Of a stretch of 64,000 nt of DNA, positions 42,756 through 52,218 are shown in pieces (the first letter of the stretch is position 1; each line of letters starts with the position of its first letter). The DNA is from Spirosoma terrae (GTDB lineage: Bacteria; Bacteroidota; Bacteroidia; Cytophagales; Spirosomataceae). Location: the NCBI RefSeq assembly GCF_010435915.1, contig NZ_JAAFZH010000008.1, positions 226,662 through 290,661 of the forward strand, written 5' to 3'. The notes beneath the pieces were generated by a model that was not told the DNA's origin, did no database searches, and saw nothing but the letters and a program-made list of their open reading frames with translations. The position numbers and the translations under genes were made by a program.

Positions 42756-45749
42756 ATGAAACGAATATACCTATACCTGAGCTGCCTGTTGCTATTGTGT
42801 CAGGTCGTGGCTATAGCTCAGAAAAAAGCAGCTCCGCCGATGGTGATCAAGTCGAGCGTTGCGGATGAAAATGGTACGCCAATCAGTAACGCGACTATCT
42901 ACGGTAACGAAGGTATTTCCGTTAGCAAGACCGATGCCAGCGGCCAGTTCGCCATTTCTATTCCAACATTGGGCGATTTACTTATTGAAGCGCCCGGATT
43001 CGAGTCCGTCGTATTTAAACCCGGTGATTACAGCAATCAGGAACGACTGACGTTACCAAAATCACCCTTCCTGTTTGGGCAGCGCGACGACATCAATGTG
43101 GCGTTCAGCAAAATCAAAAAAGGGAATCTGGTCAACGCGGTCAGTGTATTGAACCCCGACGATCTCAGACAGTTCGACAATACACAAAGCATTGCTTCGG
43201 CACTTAACGGTTTGATTCCCGGTATGCTCGGCAGTTCAAATATTCGGGGCATTGGTAGCCCGATGTTTGTGGTCGATGGTTTGCCGCGCGATGTGAGCAC
43301 CCTCAACCTGTCGGAAGTAGCGCAGATTTCGGTCCTGAAAGACATCAACTCATCCATCTTGTATGGCAATGACGCGGTCAACGGCGTAGTGCTCGTGACC
43401 ACCAAACGCGGACAGGCGTATAAGAAACAGATCAATGCAACCGCTTTTTACGGTATCTCCCGGCCCAGCGCTTTACCCCAATATCTTTCGTCGGCCGATT
43501 ACATGGAATTGTATAATGAAGCGCGGCTAAATGATGGGCTGGGTGTCCAGTATTCGCCTACCCAAATCCAGAATTTCCGAACTGGTAATCCTTACCGATA
43601 CCCCAGCGTAGACTATTACTCGGGCGAGTATTTAAAACAGCAAAAGCCATTTTCACGGGCAATGGTCGATTTTTCGGGCGGCAACAACGTAGCAACGTAC
43701 TACACGAACATCGGCTGGACCCAAACCGGGAGCCTGTACAATTTCGGGGAAGGTAAATCCATGAATTCCAACGTATTCAACGTGCGTGGCAATATTGACC
43801 TGAAGGTTAATCCCTGGATTAAAAGTGCGCTGGATGCCGTTTTTGTGCTGAACGACAACAATATGCCACAGGGAAGCTTTTTCGCCAATGCCGCTACGTT
43901 ACGGCCGAATTTGTATGCTCCCTTAATTCCGATGTCGCTAATCGATCCGGAAAATGCGTTGCTCAAAGGACGTAAAACGGACGTCGATGGGCAATACCTG
44001 ATTGGTGGAACCGCTACGTATCTGACAAACCCGATAGCCTCGGGCTACGCGGGTGGACAAAATCGGCAGTTGCAACGGGTGTTTTCGTTTAACAACCGAA
44101 TTGATTTCGACCTGAGTCGTTCGATTCCGGGGCTGGCGTTTCACACCAACCTGAGCTTCGATTTCCTGACGCTGTACGATCAATTTATCAGCAATACGTA
44201 TTCCGCTTATGAACCGACCTGGTCTGCTACCGAAGACCGTATTGTTAGTCTTAAGAAGTATGGCGAAGACGTACGTAGCGGAACCCAGAATGTCGGTAAT
44301 GCGTCGTATCGGCGCCGGATCGGCTTTTACGGATTGCTGGATTACAATAAAAACGTAGACGATGTACACCAGATTACCGGCTCGATGCTGGCCTATCTGA
44401 CGAACGACAAGGTGCAGGGCGATATTCAGGGCAATAAAAACGCCAATCTGGGGCTGCGACTGGGCTACGGTTTCAAAAACAAATACCTGGTCGATTTCAG
44501 TGGTGCCGTCGTAAACTCCGTTAAACTGCCGGCCAATAACCGTACGGCTTTCTCACCATCGCTGGGGCTGGCCTGGGTCATGAGTTCAGAAGGGTTTATG
44601 TCGTCGGTGTCGTTTGTCGATTATCTGAAAATTCGGGTGTCGGCTGGTTTGCTGAATTCCGACAACGGCATCAGTGGATTTTATAACTACGACGAGCGCT
44701 ATACGAGTTCTGGTAGCTACTCGTGGTACGAAGGTACACGGTCGCGCGCTGGTGTAGTCGCTCAGAATGGCGGCAATCCGAATCTTGCCTTCGAAAAACG
44801 GAATGAACTGAACATCGGCTTTCAGAGCCTGCTGTTTGGCAATCGGTTGTCGCTGGATGCCAATATGTTCACGAGCTTGTATTACGACCAGATTACCCGC
44901 CCGCAAACCATCTACCCCAACTATTTCTCCACCTTCATTCCCTACCGCAACTTTGAAGACAATGCCTATCGGGGAGCCGAGTTAGGACTTTCGTACCGCG
45001 AAAACTGGGGCGACTTCCGACTGGTTGTTGGTGCCAACATGCTCTACGCTGATTCGAAGGTGAAGAAACGGGATGAGTTGTATGCCACCAGCAACCGAAA
45101 TCGAACCGGTCAGCCGGTCGACGCCCGCTTTGGCTTGGCTTCGGATGGTTTCTTCAACAGCCGGAGCGATATTGAAAGCCACGAAACGCAGGCATTCGGA
45201 ACCGTAAAGCCGGGTGATATCAAGTACAAAGACCAAAACGGTGACGGCATTATCGACGCCAACGATGAGGTACGTATTGGCCGGTGGCAGGCTCCGTTTT
45301 CGTATGGCCTTAACCTGCGCCTTTCCTACAAAAACCTGACCCTGTTTGCGCGTGGCAATGGACGAATGGGTGCCGATGGCGAAATCTCGAACAACTATTT
45401 CTGGGTCGATGGCGACGATAAGTATTCAACCTTCGTGCTGAACCGCTGGACGGAAGCTACTCAGGCCACTGCTACATTCCCCAGGCTGAGTTCAATTGCC
45501 AATACCAACAACTACCGTAGTTCTGATTTCTGGCTGTATCGAGATAACTACTTTACTGTCGATCGAGTGCAGCTTACGTATGCAGTTCCTGTTAAGGTGT
45601 CAAACAAGCTGAATATGAAAGGGTTTTCGGTTTTTGCCGATGCGTCGAACCTGGTTATGATTTCGAAGTTCCGTCAGTTTAAGGAGCTGAACATTGGCAG
45701 CGAACCTCAGTATCGTTCCTATTCGCTGGGTCTGAACATCTCGTTTTAA
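42756..45749 (+). CDS. SusC-like TonB-dependent receptor (second, no STN domain)
   Basis: Receptor of 997 aa. I chose ATG 42756 (MKRIYLYLSCLLLLCQVVAIAQ), a good signal peptide; an in-frame ATG 27 bases upstream is less apt. It has a carboxypeptidase-regulatory-like domain (about 33-95), a plug (LNPDDLRQFDNTQSIASALN ... FVVDGLPRDVSTLNL) and a barrel ending SYSLGLNISF. The usual VVVVGYG strand before the plug is replaced by FGQRDDINVAFSKI. Without an STN domain it should import but not signal. Forms a pair with the SusD gene downstream. Confidence 0.93.
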   Translation: MKRIYLYLSCLLLLCQVVAIAQKKAAPPMVIKSSVADENGTPISNATIYGNEGISVSKTDASGQFAISIPTLGDLLIEAPGFESVVFKPGDYSNQERLTLPKSPFLFGQRDDINVAFSKIKKGNLVNAVSVLNPDDLRQFDNTQSIASALNGLIPGMLGSSNIRGIGSPMFVVDGLPRDVSTLNLSEVAQISVLKDINSSILYGNDAVNGVVLVTTKRGQAYKKQINATAFYGISRPSALPQYLSSADYMELYNEARLNDGLGVQYSPTQIQNFRTGNPYRYPSVDYYSGEYLKQQKPFSRAMVDFSGGNNVATYYTNIGWTQTGSLYNFGEGKSMNSNVFNVRGNIDLKVNPWIKSALDAVFVLNDNNMPQGSFFANAATLRPNLYAPLIPMSLIDPENALLKGRKTDVDGQYLIGGTATYLTNPIASGYAGGQNRQLQRVFSFNNRIDFDLSRSIPGLAFHTNLSFDFLTLYDQFISNTYSAYEPTWSATEDRIVSLKKYGEDVRSGTQNVGNASYRRRIGFYGLLDYNKNVDDVHQITGSMLAYLTNDKVQGDIQGNKNANLGLRLGYGFKNKYLVDFSGAVVNSVKLPANNRTAFSPSLGLAWVMSSEGFMSSVSFVDYLKIRVSAGLLNSDNGISGFYNYDERYTSSGSYSWYEGTRSRAGVVAQNGGNPNLAFEKRNELNIGFQSLLFGNRLSLDANMFTSLYYDQITRPQTIYPNYFSTFIPYRNFEDNAYRGAELGLSYRENWGDFRLVVGANMLYADSKVKKRDELYATSNRNRTGQPVDARFGLASDGFFNSRSDIESHETQAFGTVKPGDIKYKDQNGDGIIDANDEVRIGRWQAPFSYGLNLRLSYKNLTLFARGNGRMGADGEISNNYFWVDGDDKYSTFVLNRWTEATQATATFPRLSSIANTNNYRSSDFWLYRDNYFTVDRVQLTYAVPVKVSNKLNMKGFSVFADASNLVMISKFRQFKELNIGSEPQYRSYSLGLNISF

Positions 45750-45763
45750 TTTGTGAAAAAGAT

Positions 45764-47521
45764 ATGAAGAAGTTCGTTCTATACATCCTGTTTGCGCTGG
45801 GTACGGTTACGTTCTGGTCCTGCGACCTGCTGGAACCCGTGAATGATAATCACAGCACAATTGATCGGCTCTATCAGGACCCTGGTTATGCCGAAGGCGT
45901 ACTGATGGGAGCTTACACCAAAATTCCAACCAATAACCTCAGCTTCAACGACGTAGCAACCGACGATGCCGTGAGTAACGATAAGCTGAATAATTACCTG
46001 CGTATGGCTACGGGCCAATGGTCGGCGATGTACAATCCGGTGGATCAATGGGCCAACTGCATTTCCGGCATTCAGATCACGAATCAGTTCATTACGCTCA
46101 TCGATACGGTCAACTGGAAAGGCTCCGTTCCAGAACTGAACTGGCTCTATACGCAGCGGTTCAAAGGAGAAGCTTATGCGCTACGTGCCTTGTTGCAATA
46201 TCACCTGTTGGTAGCGGTTGCTGGCCCCGGTCCCGGTGGTCAGATGCTGGGTATTCCGGTCATTGACCGGTTTCTGGATGCAAACGCCAACTTCAATATT
46301 CCGAGGGCTACGTTTGCCGAATCCGTCGATCGGATTTATGCCGACATCAACGAGTCGCTGAAGTATCTGACCATGAACGATTACCTGAATGTGAGCAGTG
46401 CAGCTCAGTTACCGCCCGGCTATGAAAAGGTATCGACCAGTAACTATAACATTGTGTTTGGGGCTGAACTCAATCAGCGTATTTCGGGCCGGATTCTCCG
46501 GGCGTTACGGGCAAAAGTAGCGCTATTGGCTGCCAGCCCAGCCTTCAATACAGATCCTACCAAATGGGAGCTGGCCGCTAATCATGCTGGCAGCGTATTG
46601 AAAGACATTGGTGGCCTGACCGGGCTTGATCCGGAAGGGAATAAGTTTTACCTGAAAACGCTCGTCGACAAACTGAACGTATCGGCTGCCAGCCCAATCG
46701 AACAGAAGGAAATCTTGTGGAGACGGTCGGTTGTTACGACAAATACGCGTGAAGCCGCCAATTATCCGCCATCGCTTTTTGGTAAAGGGAATGTTAACCC
46801 TACACAAAATCTTGTTGATGCCTTTCCGGCGGCAAATGGCTATCCAATCGACCGGCCAGAAAGTAAATACGATAGAACAAAACCATACGACAGCCGTGAC
46901 CCACGTTTGCGCCAGTACATCGCTTACAACGGCAATACGATTTCTGGAAAAACGATTCTTACGGGCGTAGGTGGTGGCATCGACGCGAAAGATTCGCTGG
47001 AAACGTCTACACGGACTGGGTACTATCTGAAAAAACTGCTGGTCGAAGAAGTCAATATGAACCCCGTTTCAACCACAACCCAAAAGCATTACGAAGTGCA
47101 TATGCGCTACACGGAGCTGTTTCTGCTCTACGCCGAAGCCGCCAACGAAGCCTGGGGACCAACGGGTTCGGGCACCTGGGGATACTCAGCCAGGGAAGTA
47201 ATTAGTGCGATACGTAGTCGGGCGGGTATTCCGAAAGCTGACCCGTATCTGATGAGCGTATCAACGAAAGAAGACATGCGGCAACTCATCCGAAATGAAC
47301 GTCGATTGGAGCTTTGCTTTGAGGGATTCCGGTTCTGGGATTTACGCCGGTGGAAGGCCGATTTAACCGAAACCGCAAAAGGCGTCAATATCAATCGCGG
47401 AACGTACACGGTCGTTGATGTTGAGCCCCGAGTGTATAAAAATAACTTCATGCACTACGGTCCTGTGCCCCAAACGGAGATAGTCAAATATCAGGCACTC
47501 CAGCAAAACCAGGGGTGGTAA
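45764..47521 (+). CDS. SusD/RagB-like glycan-binding lipoprotein (second)
   Basis: Surface lipoprotein of 585 aa; signal ends at Cys20 (TVTFWSC). SusD landmarks: RFKGEAYALRALLQYHLLVAVAG and the C-terminal NERRLELCFEGFRFWDLRRW. Starts 14 bases after the second susC stop. It ends QQNQGW, very like the QNPGW ending of the first SusD. The two SusC/SusD pairs are diverged in sequence and may import different fragments of the same glycan. Confidence 0.95.
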   Translation: MKKFVLYILFALGTVTFWSCDLLEPVNDNHSTIDRLYQDPGYAEGVLMGAYTKIPTNNLSFNDVATDDAVSNDKLNNYLRMATGQWSAMYNPVDQWANCISGIQITNQFITLIDTVNWKGSVPELNWLYTQRFKGEAYALRALLQYHLLVAVAGPGPGGQMLGIPVIDRFLDANANFNIPRATFAESVDRIYADINESLKYLTMNDYLNVSSAAQLPPGYEKVSTSNYNIVFGAELNQRISGRILRALRAKVALLAASPAFNTDPTKWELAANHAGSVLKDIGGLTGLDPEGNKFYLKTLVDKLNVSAASPIEQKEILWRRSVVTTNTREAANYPPSLFGKGNVNPTQNLVDAFPAANGYPIDRPESKYDRTKPYDSRDPRLRQYIAYNGNTISGKTILTGVGGGIDAKDSLETSTRTGYYLKKLLVEEVNMNPVSTTTQKHYEVHMRYTELFLLYAEAANEAWGPTGSGTWGYSAREVISAIRSRAGIPKADPYLMSVSTKEDMRQLIRNERRLELCFEGFRFWDLRRWKADLTETAKGVNINRGTYTVVDVEPRVYKNNFMHYGPVPQTEIVKYQALQQNQGW

Positions 47522-47529
47522 AGGGTATT

Positions 47530-47607
47530 TGACAGGATTTACAGGATTAACAGGTTTTATTGATCGGAATAGAAAAAACAATCCTGAAAATCCTGTTAAT
47601 CCTGTCA
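47530..47607. repeat. Imperfect inverted repeat of ACAGGATT units
   Basis: Left arm 47530-47557 and right arm 47580-47607, 28 nt each, complementary in 24 positions, built of repeated ACAGGATT/AATCCTGT units around a 22-nt loop. It starts 9 bases after the second susD stop. I recall this unit as a frequent dispersed repeat in Bacteroidota, but this was not checked. It could lower expression of the genes downstream relative to SusC/D. Confidence 0.85.
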
Positions 47608-47667
47608 AAAAAAACTGGTCAATCATTGTCATCAGAAATTCGGAAAAATCATTACAAGCGATCCGAC

Positions 47668-48684
47668 ATGAAAAAGATTTTGCTCCTACTTGTTTTACTG
47701 GCTGGGTTGTATGCCTGTAAAAATCAGGAAATTGTGTTTCCCGATTACAACTATACATCGGGTTACTTTCCGTATCAGTACCCCGTTCGGACGCTGGTTC
47801 TTGGCGACTACATATACGATAACACCAACGATAACAACCATAAATTTCTGATATCGGCAGCCATGGGCGGGGTGTATGCGAATACGAAGGATCGGGTTTT
47901 CAAGATTCAGGTCGATAACAGCCTTTGTAATCAGGCAAAATTTGCCTCTAGCAATCAGCCTATATACCCCCTGCCAGAAAAATATTACACGCTGAGTTCG
48001 ACCGATCAGCTAATTATTCCGGCGGGCGAATTCAACGGAAATATTGCGGTTCAATTGAAAGACGAATTTTTTGATGATACGCTGGCCACCAAGCTGGCGT
48101 ACGTATTGCCGGTACGTATCAAGGAAGTGGTGGGCTTAGACTCATTGCTCAAAGGTAAATCGTCTTTAGCGCAGCCCGATCCCCGAATCGTTAGCAATTG
48201 GGACGTAGTGCCTAAGGACTTTACCATGTTTGCCGTCAAATTTATCAATCCGTTTCATGGTAGTTATTTCCGTCGGGGCAAAAGCACGGTGAAAGATGCA
48301 GCCGGTCTGACAATCGAGTCAACTACGTACCGGACTCAATTCATCGAGAAAAACGAAGTCTGGAACCTGACGACAAAAAGCAAGAATCAGGTTACGCTGG
48401 CGGGTAACGTGAACTCCACGGCGATTAAAGGAACAGTGAGCCTGTTGTTGACTTTTACCGGCAATGATTGTACCGTACGTAGCAACCCCGGTTCTGCTTT
48501 TCAGGTGACCGGCAGCGGGAAGTTTCTCGACGATGCCGACGAGTGGGGTAACAAAAAACGGGACGCCATTCACCTGACGTATCAATTCCAGCAAGGTGCC
48601 AATACCTATTCGGCAACCGATACGCTGGTTATCCGGGATCGGGGCGTAGTACTGGAAGTTTTTCAGCCAGTGATTACGAAGTAA
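47668..48684 (+). CDS. DUF1735-type surface lipoprotein of the glycan locus
   Basis: Lipoprotein of 338 aa. I chose ATG 47668 (MKKILLLLVLLAGLYAC), with the lipobox cysteine at residue 17; an upstream in-frame ATG lies in the repeat. The N-terminal half resembles DUF1735 (Ig-like, with YYTLSS.DQLIIPAGEFNGNIAVQL and ATKLAYVLPVRI), and the rest the BT_3987-like tail (DFTMFAVKFINPFHGSYFRRG). Such proteins accompany SusC/D and bind glycans at the surface. No catalytic motif seen. Confidence 0.82.
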   Translation: MKKILLLLVLLAGLYACKNQEIVFPDYNYTSGYFPYQYPVRTLVLGDYIYDNTNDNNHKFLISAAMGGVYANTKDRVFKIQVDNSLCNQAKFASSNQPIYPLPEKYYTLSSTDQLIIPAGEFNGNIAVQLKDEFFDDTLATKLAYVLPVRIKEVVGLDSLLKGKSSLAQPDPRIVSNWDVVPKDFTMFAVKFINPFHGSYFRRGKSTVKDAAGLTIESTTYRTQFIEKNEVWNLTTKSKNQVTLAGNVNSTAIKGTVSLLLTFTGNDCTVRSNPGSAFQVTGSGKFLDDADEWGNKKRDAIHLTYQFQQGANTYSATDTLVIRDRGVVLEVFQPVITK

Positions 48685-48726
48685 TGGGTTTCGATAGATA
48701 AGTGGCTCATCTAAACTGTATCGTAT

Positions 48727-48760
48727 TTTTTGTCATGCTGACCGGTCAGCATGACAAAAA
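48727..48760. repeat. Perfect 34-bp palindrome
   Basis: Two 17-nt arms meet without a spacer at ACCGGT; the outer ends are TTTTT on the left and AAAAA on the right. This is the reverse of a terminator (the T-run precedes the stem on the plus strand, and likewise on the minus strand). It lies between the DUF1735 and GH99-like genes. Confidence 0.9.
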
Positions 48761-48808
48761 CATCAGTTTGAAATACTCTAAACTAGGTGCACTTCAGTAC
48801 GTAACGTT

Positions 48809-49921
48809 ATGAAAATTCAACCAATACGATTGCTTTCGGTAGTCATGCTGGTCTGCCTGAGCGGGATTGCAGCTCGACTGTATGGTCAAACGGCGAAGAA
48901 GCCAATTAGCGTTGGCGCCTATTATTATGACGGGTGGGGCGGCAAAAACCCCAAAGCCGATGATCCGAACGAACCCTGGGCAAAAACGGCACCCCGGCAG
49001 GTTACCAAACGGATGCTGAATGAATTTGCCGACCGAGAGCCGATATGGGGCTGGCGGAATGATTCGCAGGAAATCATGGAGCGGCAAATCGATTTGGCGG
49101 CTGATAACGGTATCGAGTTTTTTCTATTCTGCTGGTACTGGCGCGATGCCAACGGCCCCTTCAACCCGGAAAAAATCGCCAGTCTGCCCCAGCATGAAAG
49201 CATGATGCGGTATCTGAAGGCGAAAAACAAAAACCGAATCAAGTTTGCCCTTCTTGTTGCCAATCATCAGGGGGCTGAAATTGTCGGTACCGAAAACTGG
49301 CAAAAAGCGACCGAGCACTGGATGCAGTATTTTAATGACCCGCAATACGCTAAGGTTGATTCTAAACCGCTGGTGGTTGTTTTCAACGCAAAGGGCATCG
49401 AAAATGCTGATTTGGTCGGTATGCAGGAGGTTGCTCAGAAAAGCGGACTAACCGGACTGACGATTGCGGGATGTGGCAATACAACGGGGAAGAATTTTAA
49501 CGTAACAACTCACTATAACGTAATACCGGGTTATTCGGCAGGTTCGCAGGAACACCCCTACAGCGAATTGGCCGATGCGCAACGTAGCAAGTGGCAAGGG
49601 TCTGCCCAACAGCCTTATATCCCGACGGTGATTGTGGGCTGGGATAAACGTCCCTGGGAAGATGCCAGTGGCAACGGTAAAGGGGGCGCCAAACAGGGCT
49701 GGTATTATACCGGTCGGACACCCGAACAGTTCAAAACCTTCCTGAACGATGCTGTTTCCTGGATGGATACCCACCCGGAGCAGACGCCCAAAGAACGGAT
49801 GGTATTGATCTACGCCTGGAACGAACTTGGCGAAGGCGGCTACCTGGTTCCGACCAAAGGAGACCCCAATGGAGACTACCTGAAGGTTGTTAAAGAGGTT
49901 GCCTCCGGGCAGAAAAAATAA
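48809..49921 (+). CDS. Exported GH99/WbsX-like glycoside hydrolase (first)
   Basis: Protein of 370 aa; signal peptide about 1-26 (ARLYGQ). TIM-barrel enzyme of the GH99-like/WbsX group, with VGAYYYDGWGG, DREPIWGWRNDSQEIME, IEFFLFCWYWRD, VGWDKRPWED and the hallmark YAWNELGEGGYLVPT. GH99 proteins are endo-acting alpha-mannanases or mannosidases; WbsX-like members are less defined, so substrate is inferred. Encoded in the glycan locus with SusC/D. Its paralogue lies at 51066. Confidence 0.85.
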   Translation: MKIQPIRLLSVVMLVCLSGIAARLYGQTAKKPISVGAYYYDGWGGKNPKADDPNEPWAKTAPRQVTKRMLNEFADREPIWGWRNDSQEIMERQIDLAADNGIEFFLFCWYWRDANGPFNPEKIASLPQHESMMRYLKAKNKNRIKFALLVANHQGAEIVGTENWQKATEHWMQYFNDPQYAKVDSKPLVVVFNAKGIENADLVGMQEVAQKSGLTGLTIAGCGNTTGKNFNVTTHYNVIPGYSAGSQEHPYSELADAQRSKWQGSAQQPYIPTVIVGWDKRPWEDASGNGKGGAKQGWYYTGRTPEQFKTFLNDAVSWMDTHPEQTPKERMVLIYAWNELGEGGYLVPTKGDPNGDYLKVVKEVASGQKK

Positions 49922-49951
49922 AGGCGGGAATACGTACAAATAACCATTCGC

Positions 49952-50920
49952 ATGATAACAAGATTTCTCCTGGTCGTTCTGGCTGGCGTGGCCACCATGA
50001 CCAGTGTATATGCCCAAAAATTTACCATTCCCGTTTTCCCTGACACGCAGAGCGAAGTTGGCGGTAACCATGCTATGTTTAGCAGCCGGATCAAATGGGT
50101 TGTAGACCATAAAGATTCGTTGAATATTCCGATGGTTCTACACGTGGGCGATGTCGTTAATTTTGATAATTACGACCATTTCGAAGTCGCCAGCCAGGGG
50201 TTCGACGTGTTCGATGCGCATCATATCCCGTATGCCATTACGTTGGGGAATCACGATACGGAGGCCGTTGGGTTCAATAGTGGCAGTGCAGCTCCGGGCA
50301 ACGTGAACCAGAATCTGCGGAAAACCCACAAGTTCAATTCGTACTTTCCCGTCAGCCGGTTTACGCACCAGCGCGGTCGCTACGAAGCCGATAAGAGCGA
50401 CAACGCCTACTACACCTTTAAAGTGGGGCAAACCAACTGGCTCGTAATCAGTCTGGAGTTTTGCCCGCGAATGGGGCCGATCAACTGGGCGGGAGATATT
50501 ATTAAGGAGTATTTCAATTACAACGTGATTATTCTCACGCACTACCACTTAACCACGAAAGGAGAGATCGACACACGTAACGCTGGATACGGGGACTTTA
50601 GCCCACAGGTTGTGTATGATCGGCTGGTTAAGAAATACGCCAACGTTCGGTTTGTGCTTAGCGGACACGTAATGAGTTCGGCGCTGAAAGTGGATACCGG
50701 CGAAAATGGCAATAAAATCTACCAGATTCTCCAGAACTATCAGAACGAAGATCTGGGAGGAGGGTATATCCGCCTGCTCTCGTTCGACATGGACAAAAAG
50801 ACCGTTTCGGCTAGTATGTACTCTCCGTTTTATAAAAAGACCAAAGAGGATACGTCCCGGTTTGTGCTGGAAGGCGTCGACCTGATTAAACAAGGTGAAG
50901 AACGCGCCCTGAAACGATAA
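49952..50920 (+). CDS. Exported calcineurin-like metallophosphoesterase
   Basis: Protein of 322 aa with signal peptide 1-21 (SVYAQ). Metal-binding motifs: FPDTQ (Asp), HVGDVVNF (GD-x-V), LGNHDTE (GNHD), ILTHYHL and LSGHVMSS (GH). Activity is hydrolysis of a phosphomono- or diester, probably in the periplasm. It sits between two GH99-like genes, so a phosphorylated sugar side chain is an attractive target (inference). Confidence 0.9.
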   Translation: MITRFLLVVLAGVATMTSVYAQKFTIPVFPDTQSEVGGNHAMFSSRIKWVVDHKDSLNIPMVLHVGDVVNFDNYDHFEVASQGFDVFDAHHIPYAITLGNHDTEAVGFNSGSAAPGNVNQNLRKTHKFNSYFPVSRFTHQRGRYEADKSDNAYYTFKVGQTNWLVISLEFCPRMGPINWAGDIIKEYFNYNVIILTHYHLTTKGEIDTRNAGYGDFSPQVVYDRLVKKYANVRFVLSGHVMSSALKVDTGENGNKIYQILQNYQNEDLGGGYIRLLSFDMDKKTVSASMYSPFYKKTKEDTSRFVLEGVDLIKQGEERALKR

Positions 50921-50926
50921 GTATGT

Positions 50927-51019
50927 ATTACCACCCCCGGCCCCTCCTAAAACAGGAGGGGGAAGAGTATCTTCTGTACGTTCTCCCTCCTGTTTTAGGA
51001 GGGGGCAGGGGGTGGTAAT
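50927..51019. repeat. Nested palindrome, 93 bp
   Basis: Outer arms 50927-50960 and 50985-51019 pair with one mismatch and one indel. Each arm itself contains a hairpin (CCCTCCTAAAACAGGAGGG type). It starts 6 bases after the phosphoesterase stop. It has no T-run and can form one long or two short hairpins. Confidence 0.88.
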
Positions 51020-51065
51020 CTTGAGTAGAAATAAACTCATCTTTAACTCATCACCTCTTACCCTT

Positions 51066-52157
51066 ATGCATTCACTACGTCCCCGATCTGTTCTGACCAT
51101 TTTGGTCACAGCGGTCCTCTTCTTTACCGGAAATCAGCTACTGGCCCAAAAAGGCAAAAACAAAATTGGCGCTTACTACTTTGACGGCTGGAGTGGCACT
51201 ACGTTCCATATCACCGACGACCTGAAAACCAACTATTCCGACCGCGAGCCGGTTTGGGGATGGGTAACGAGTAAGCAAGAGATTGTTGACGAGCAGATTG
51301 CCTTGGCGGCTAATGCCGGGCTTTCGTTTTTTAGTTTCTGCTGGTACCATCGCAACGGACGTACTGTCGAGGAGCTACCCGAAAACAGAGCCTTGTCGTT
51401 GTATAAACAGTCCAAGAATGTCAAAAAGCTGGAATACTGTTTATTGGTTGCCAACCACGGCGGCTTTGATGTAGGGCCTGAAAACTGGGAGAAGCTGACC
51501 GATATCTGGCTGGCTGAATTTAAACACCCACAGTATATGCGCGTAGCTAACAAACCGCTGCTCATTTTCTTTGAATTCACCTCGCTGATCAAAAATTTCG
51601 GTTCGCCGGAAGCGGTCAGTGTAGCTTTTGACAAGTTAAGAAAGCGTGCCGTTGAAGCAGGACTCCCCGGTGCATCGATTGCTATTTGTGCGGGATCGCC
51701 CGATGGTATCGCAAAGGCCGAAAGTTCGGGCGCAGACATCATCACCGGATATAACTATCACAGCATTGGCTTTAAAGGACCTAACCAGGCTATTCCGATC
51801 GATACGTTGCACTCGGCCGAACAGCAATTGTGGAGCAAACTGGGGAACGTAGCAAAGAAACCCTACATCCCCGTATCGACGATGGGCTGGGACCCGCGCC
51901 CCTGGTCGAATGAGAAAAATAAATACGTAGAGAAACCGTACTTCACCGGATTTTCGGCCCAATCGGTTCAGCAATCGGTAAGCGGCCTGCTTAACTGGAT
52001 GAACACGCACGATTCGTCGCTGACTCAGGAACGGATTGGCCTGCTCTACGCCTGGAATGAAAACGGAGAAGGCGCCTGGCTGACACCCGGGAAACATGGT
52101 TTAAATCCGCTAACCGGACTAAAAGCGGCTCTGTCGGGCAAAAAGAAAAGTAAGTAA
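51066..52157 (+). CDS. Exported GH99/WbsX-like glycoside hydrolase (second)
   Basis: Protein of 363 aa. I chose ATG 51066 (MHSLRPRSVLTILVTAVLFF), which begins the signal peptide; an in-frame ATG at 51012 falls in the palindrome. Motifs mirror the first copy: IGAYYFDGWSG, DREPVWGWVTSKQEIVDEQ, LSFFSFCWYH, MGWDPRPWSN and YAWNENGEGAWLTPG. Diverged from the paralogue at 48809, so the two may cut different linkages. Last gene of the glycan locus. Confidence 0.85.
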   Translation: MHSLRPRSVLTILVTAVLFFTGNQLLAQKGKNKIGAYYFDGWSGTTFHITDDLKTNYSDREPVWGWVTSKQEIVDEQIALAANAGLSFFSFCWYHRNGRTVEELPENRALSLYKQSKNVKKLEYCLLVANHGGFDVGPENWEKLTDIWLAEFKHPQYMRVANKPLLIFFEFTSLIKNFGSPEAVSVAFDKLRKRAVEAGLPGASIAICAGSPDGIAKAESSGADIITGYNYHSIGFKGPNQAIPIDTLHSAEQQLWSKLGNVAKKPYIPVSTMGWDPRPWSNEKNKYVEKPYFTGFSAQSVQQSVSGLLNWMNTHDSSLTQERIGLLYAWNENGEGAWLTPGKHGLNPLTGLKAALSGKKKSK

Positions 52158-52218
52158 AGTCAGATAACGTAGTAAATTTTCATTCAAACATACAGACAAT
52201 ACGCCCGATTCAGCGAGT

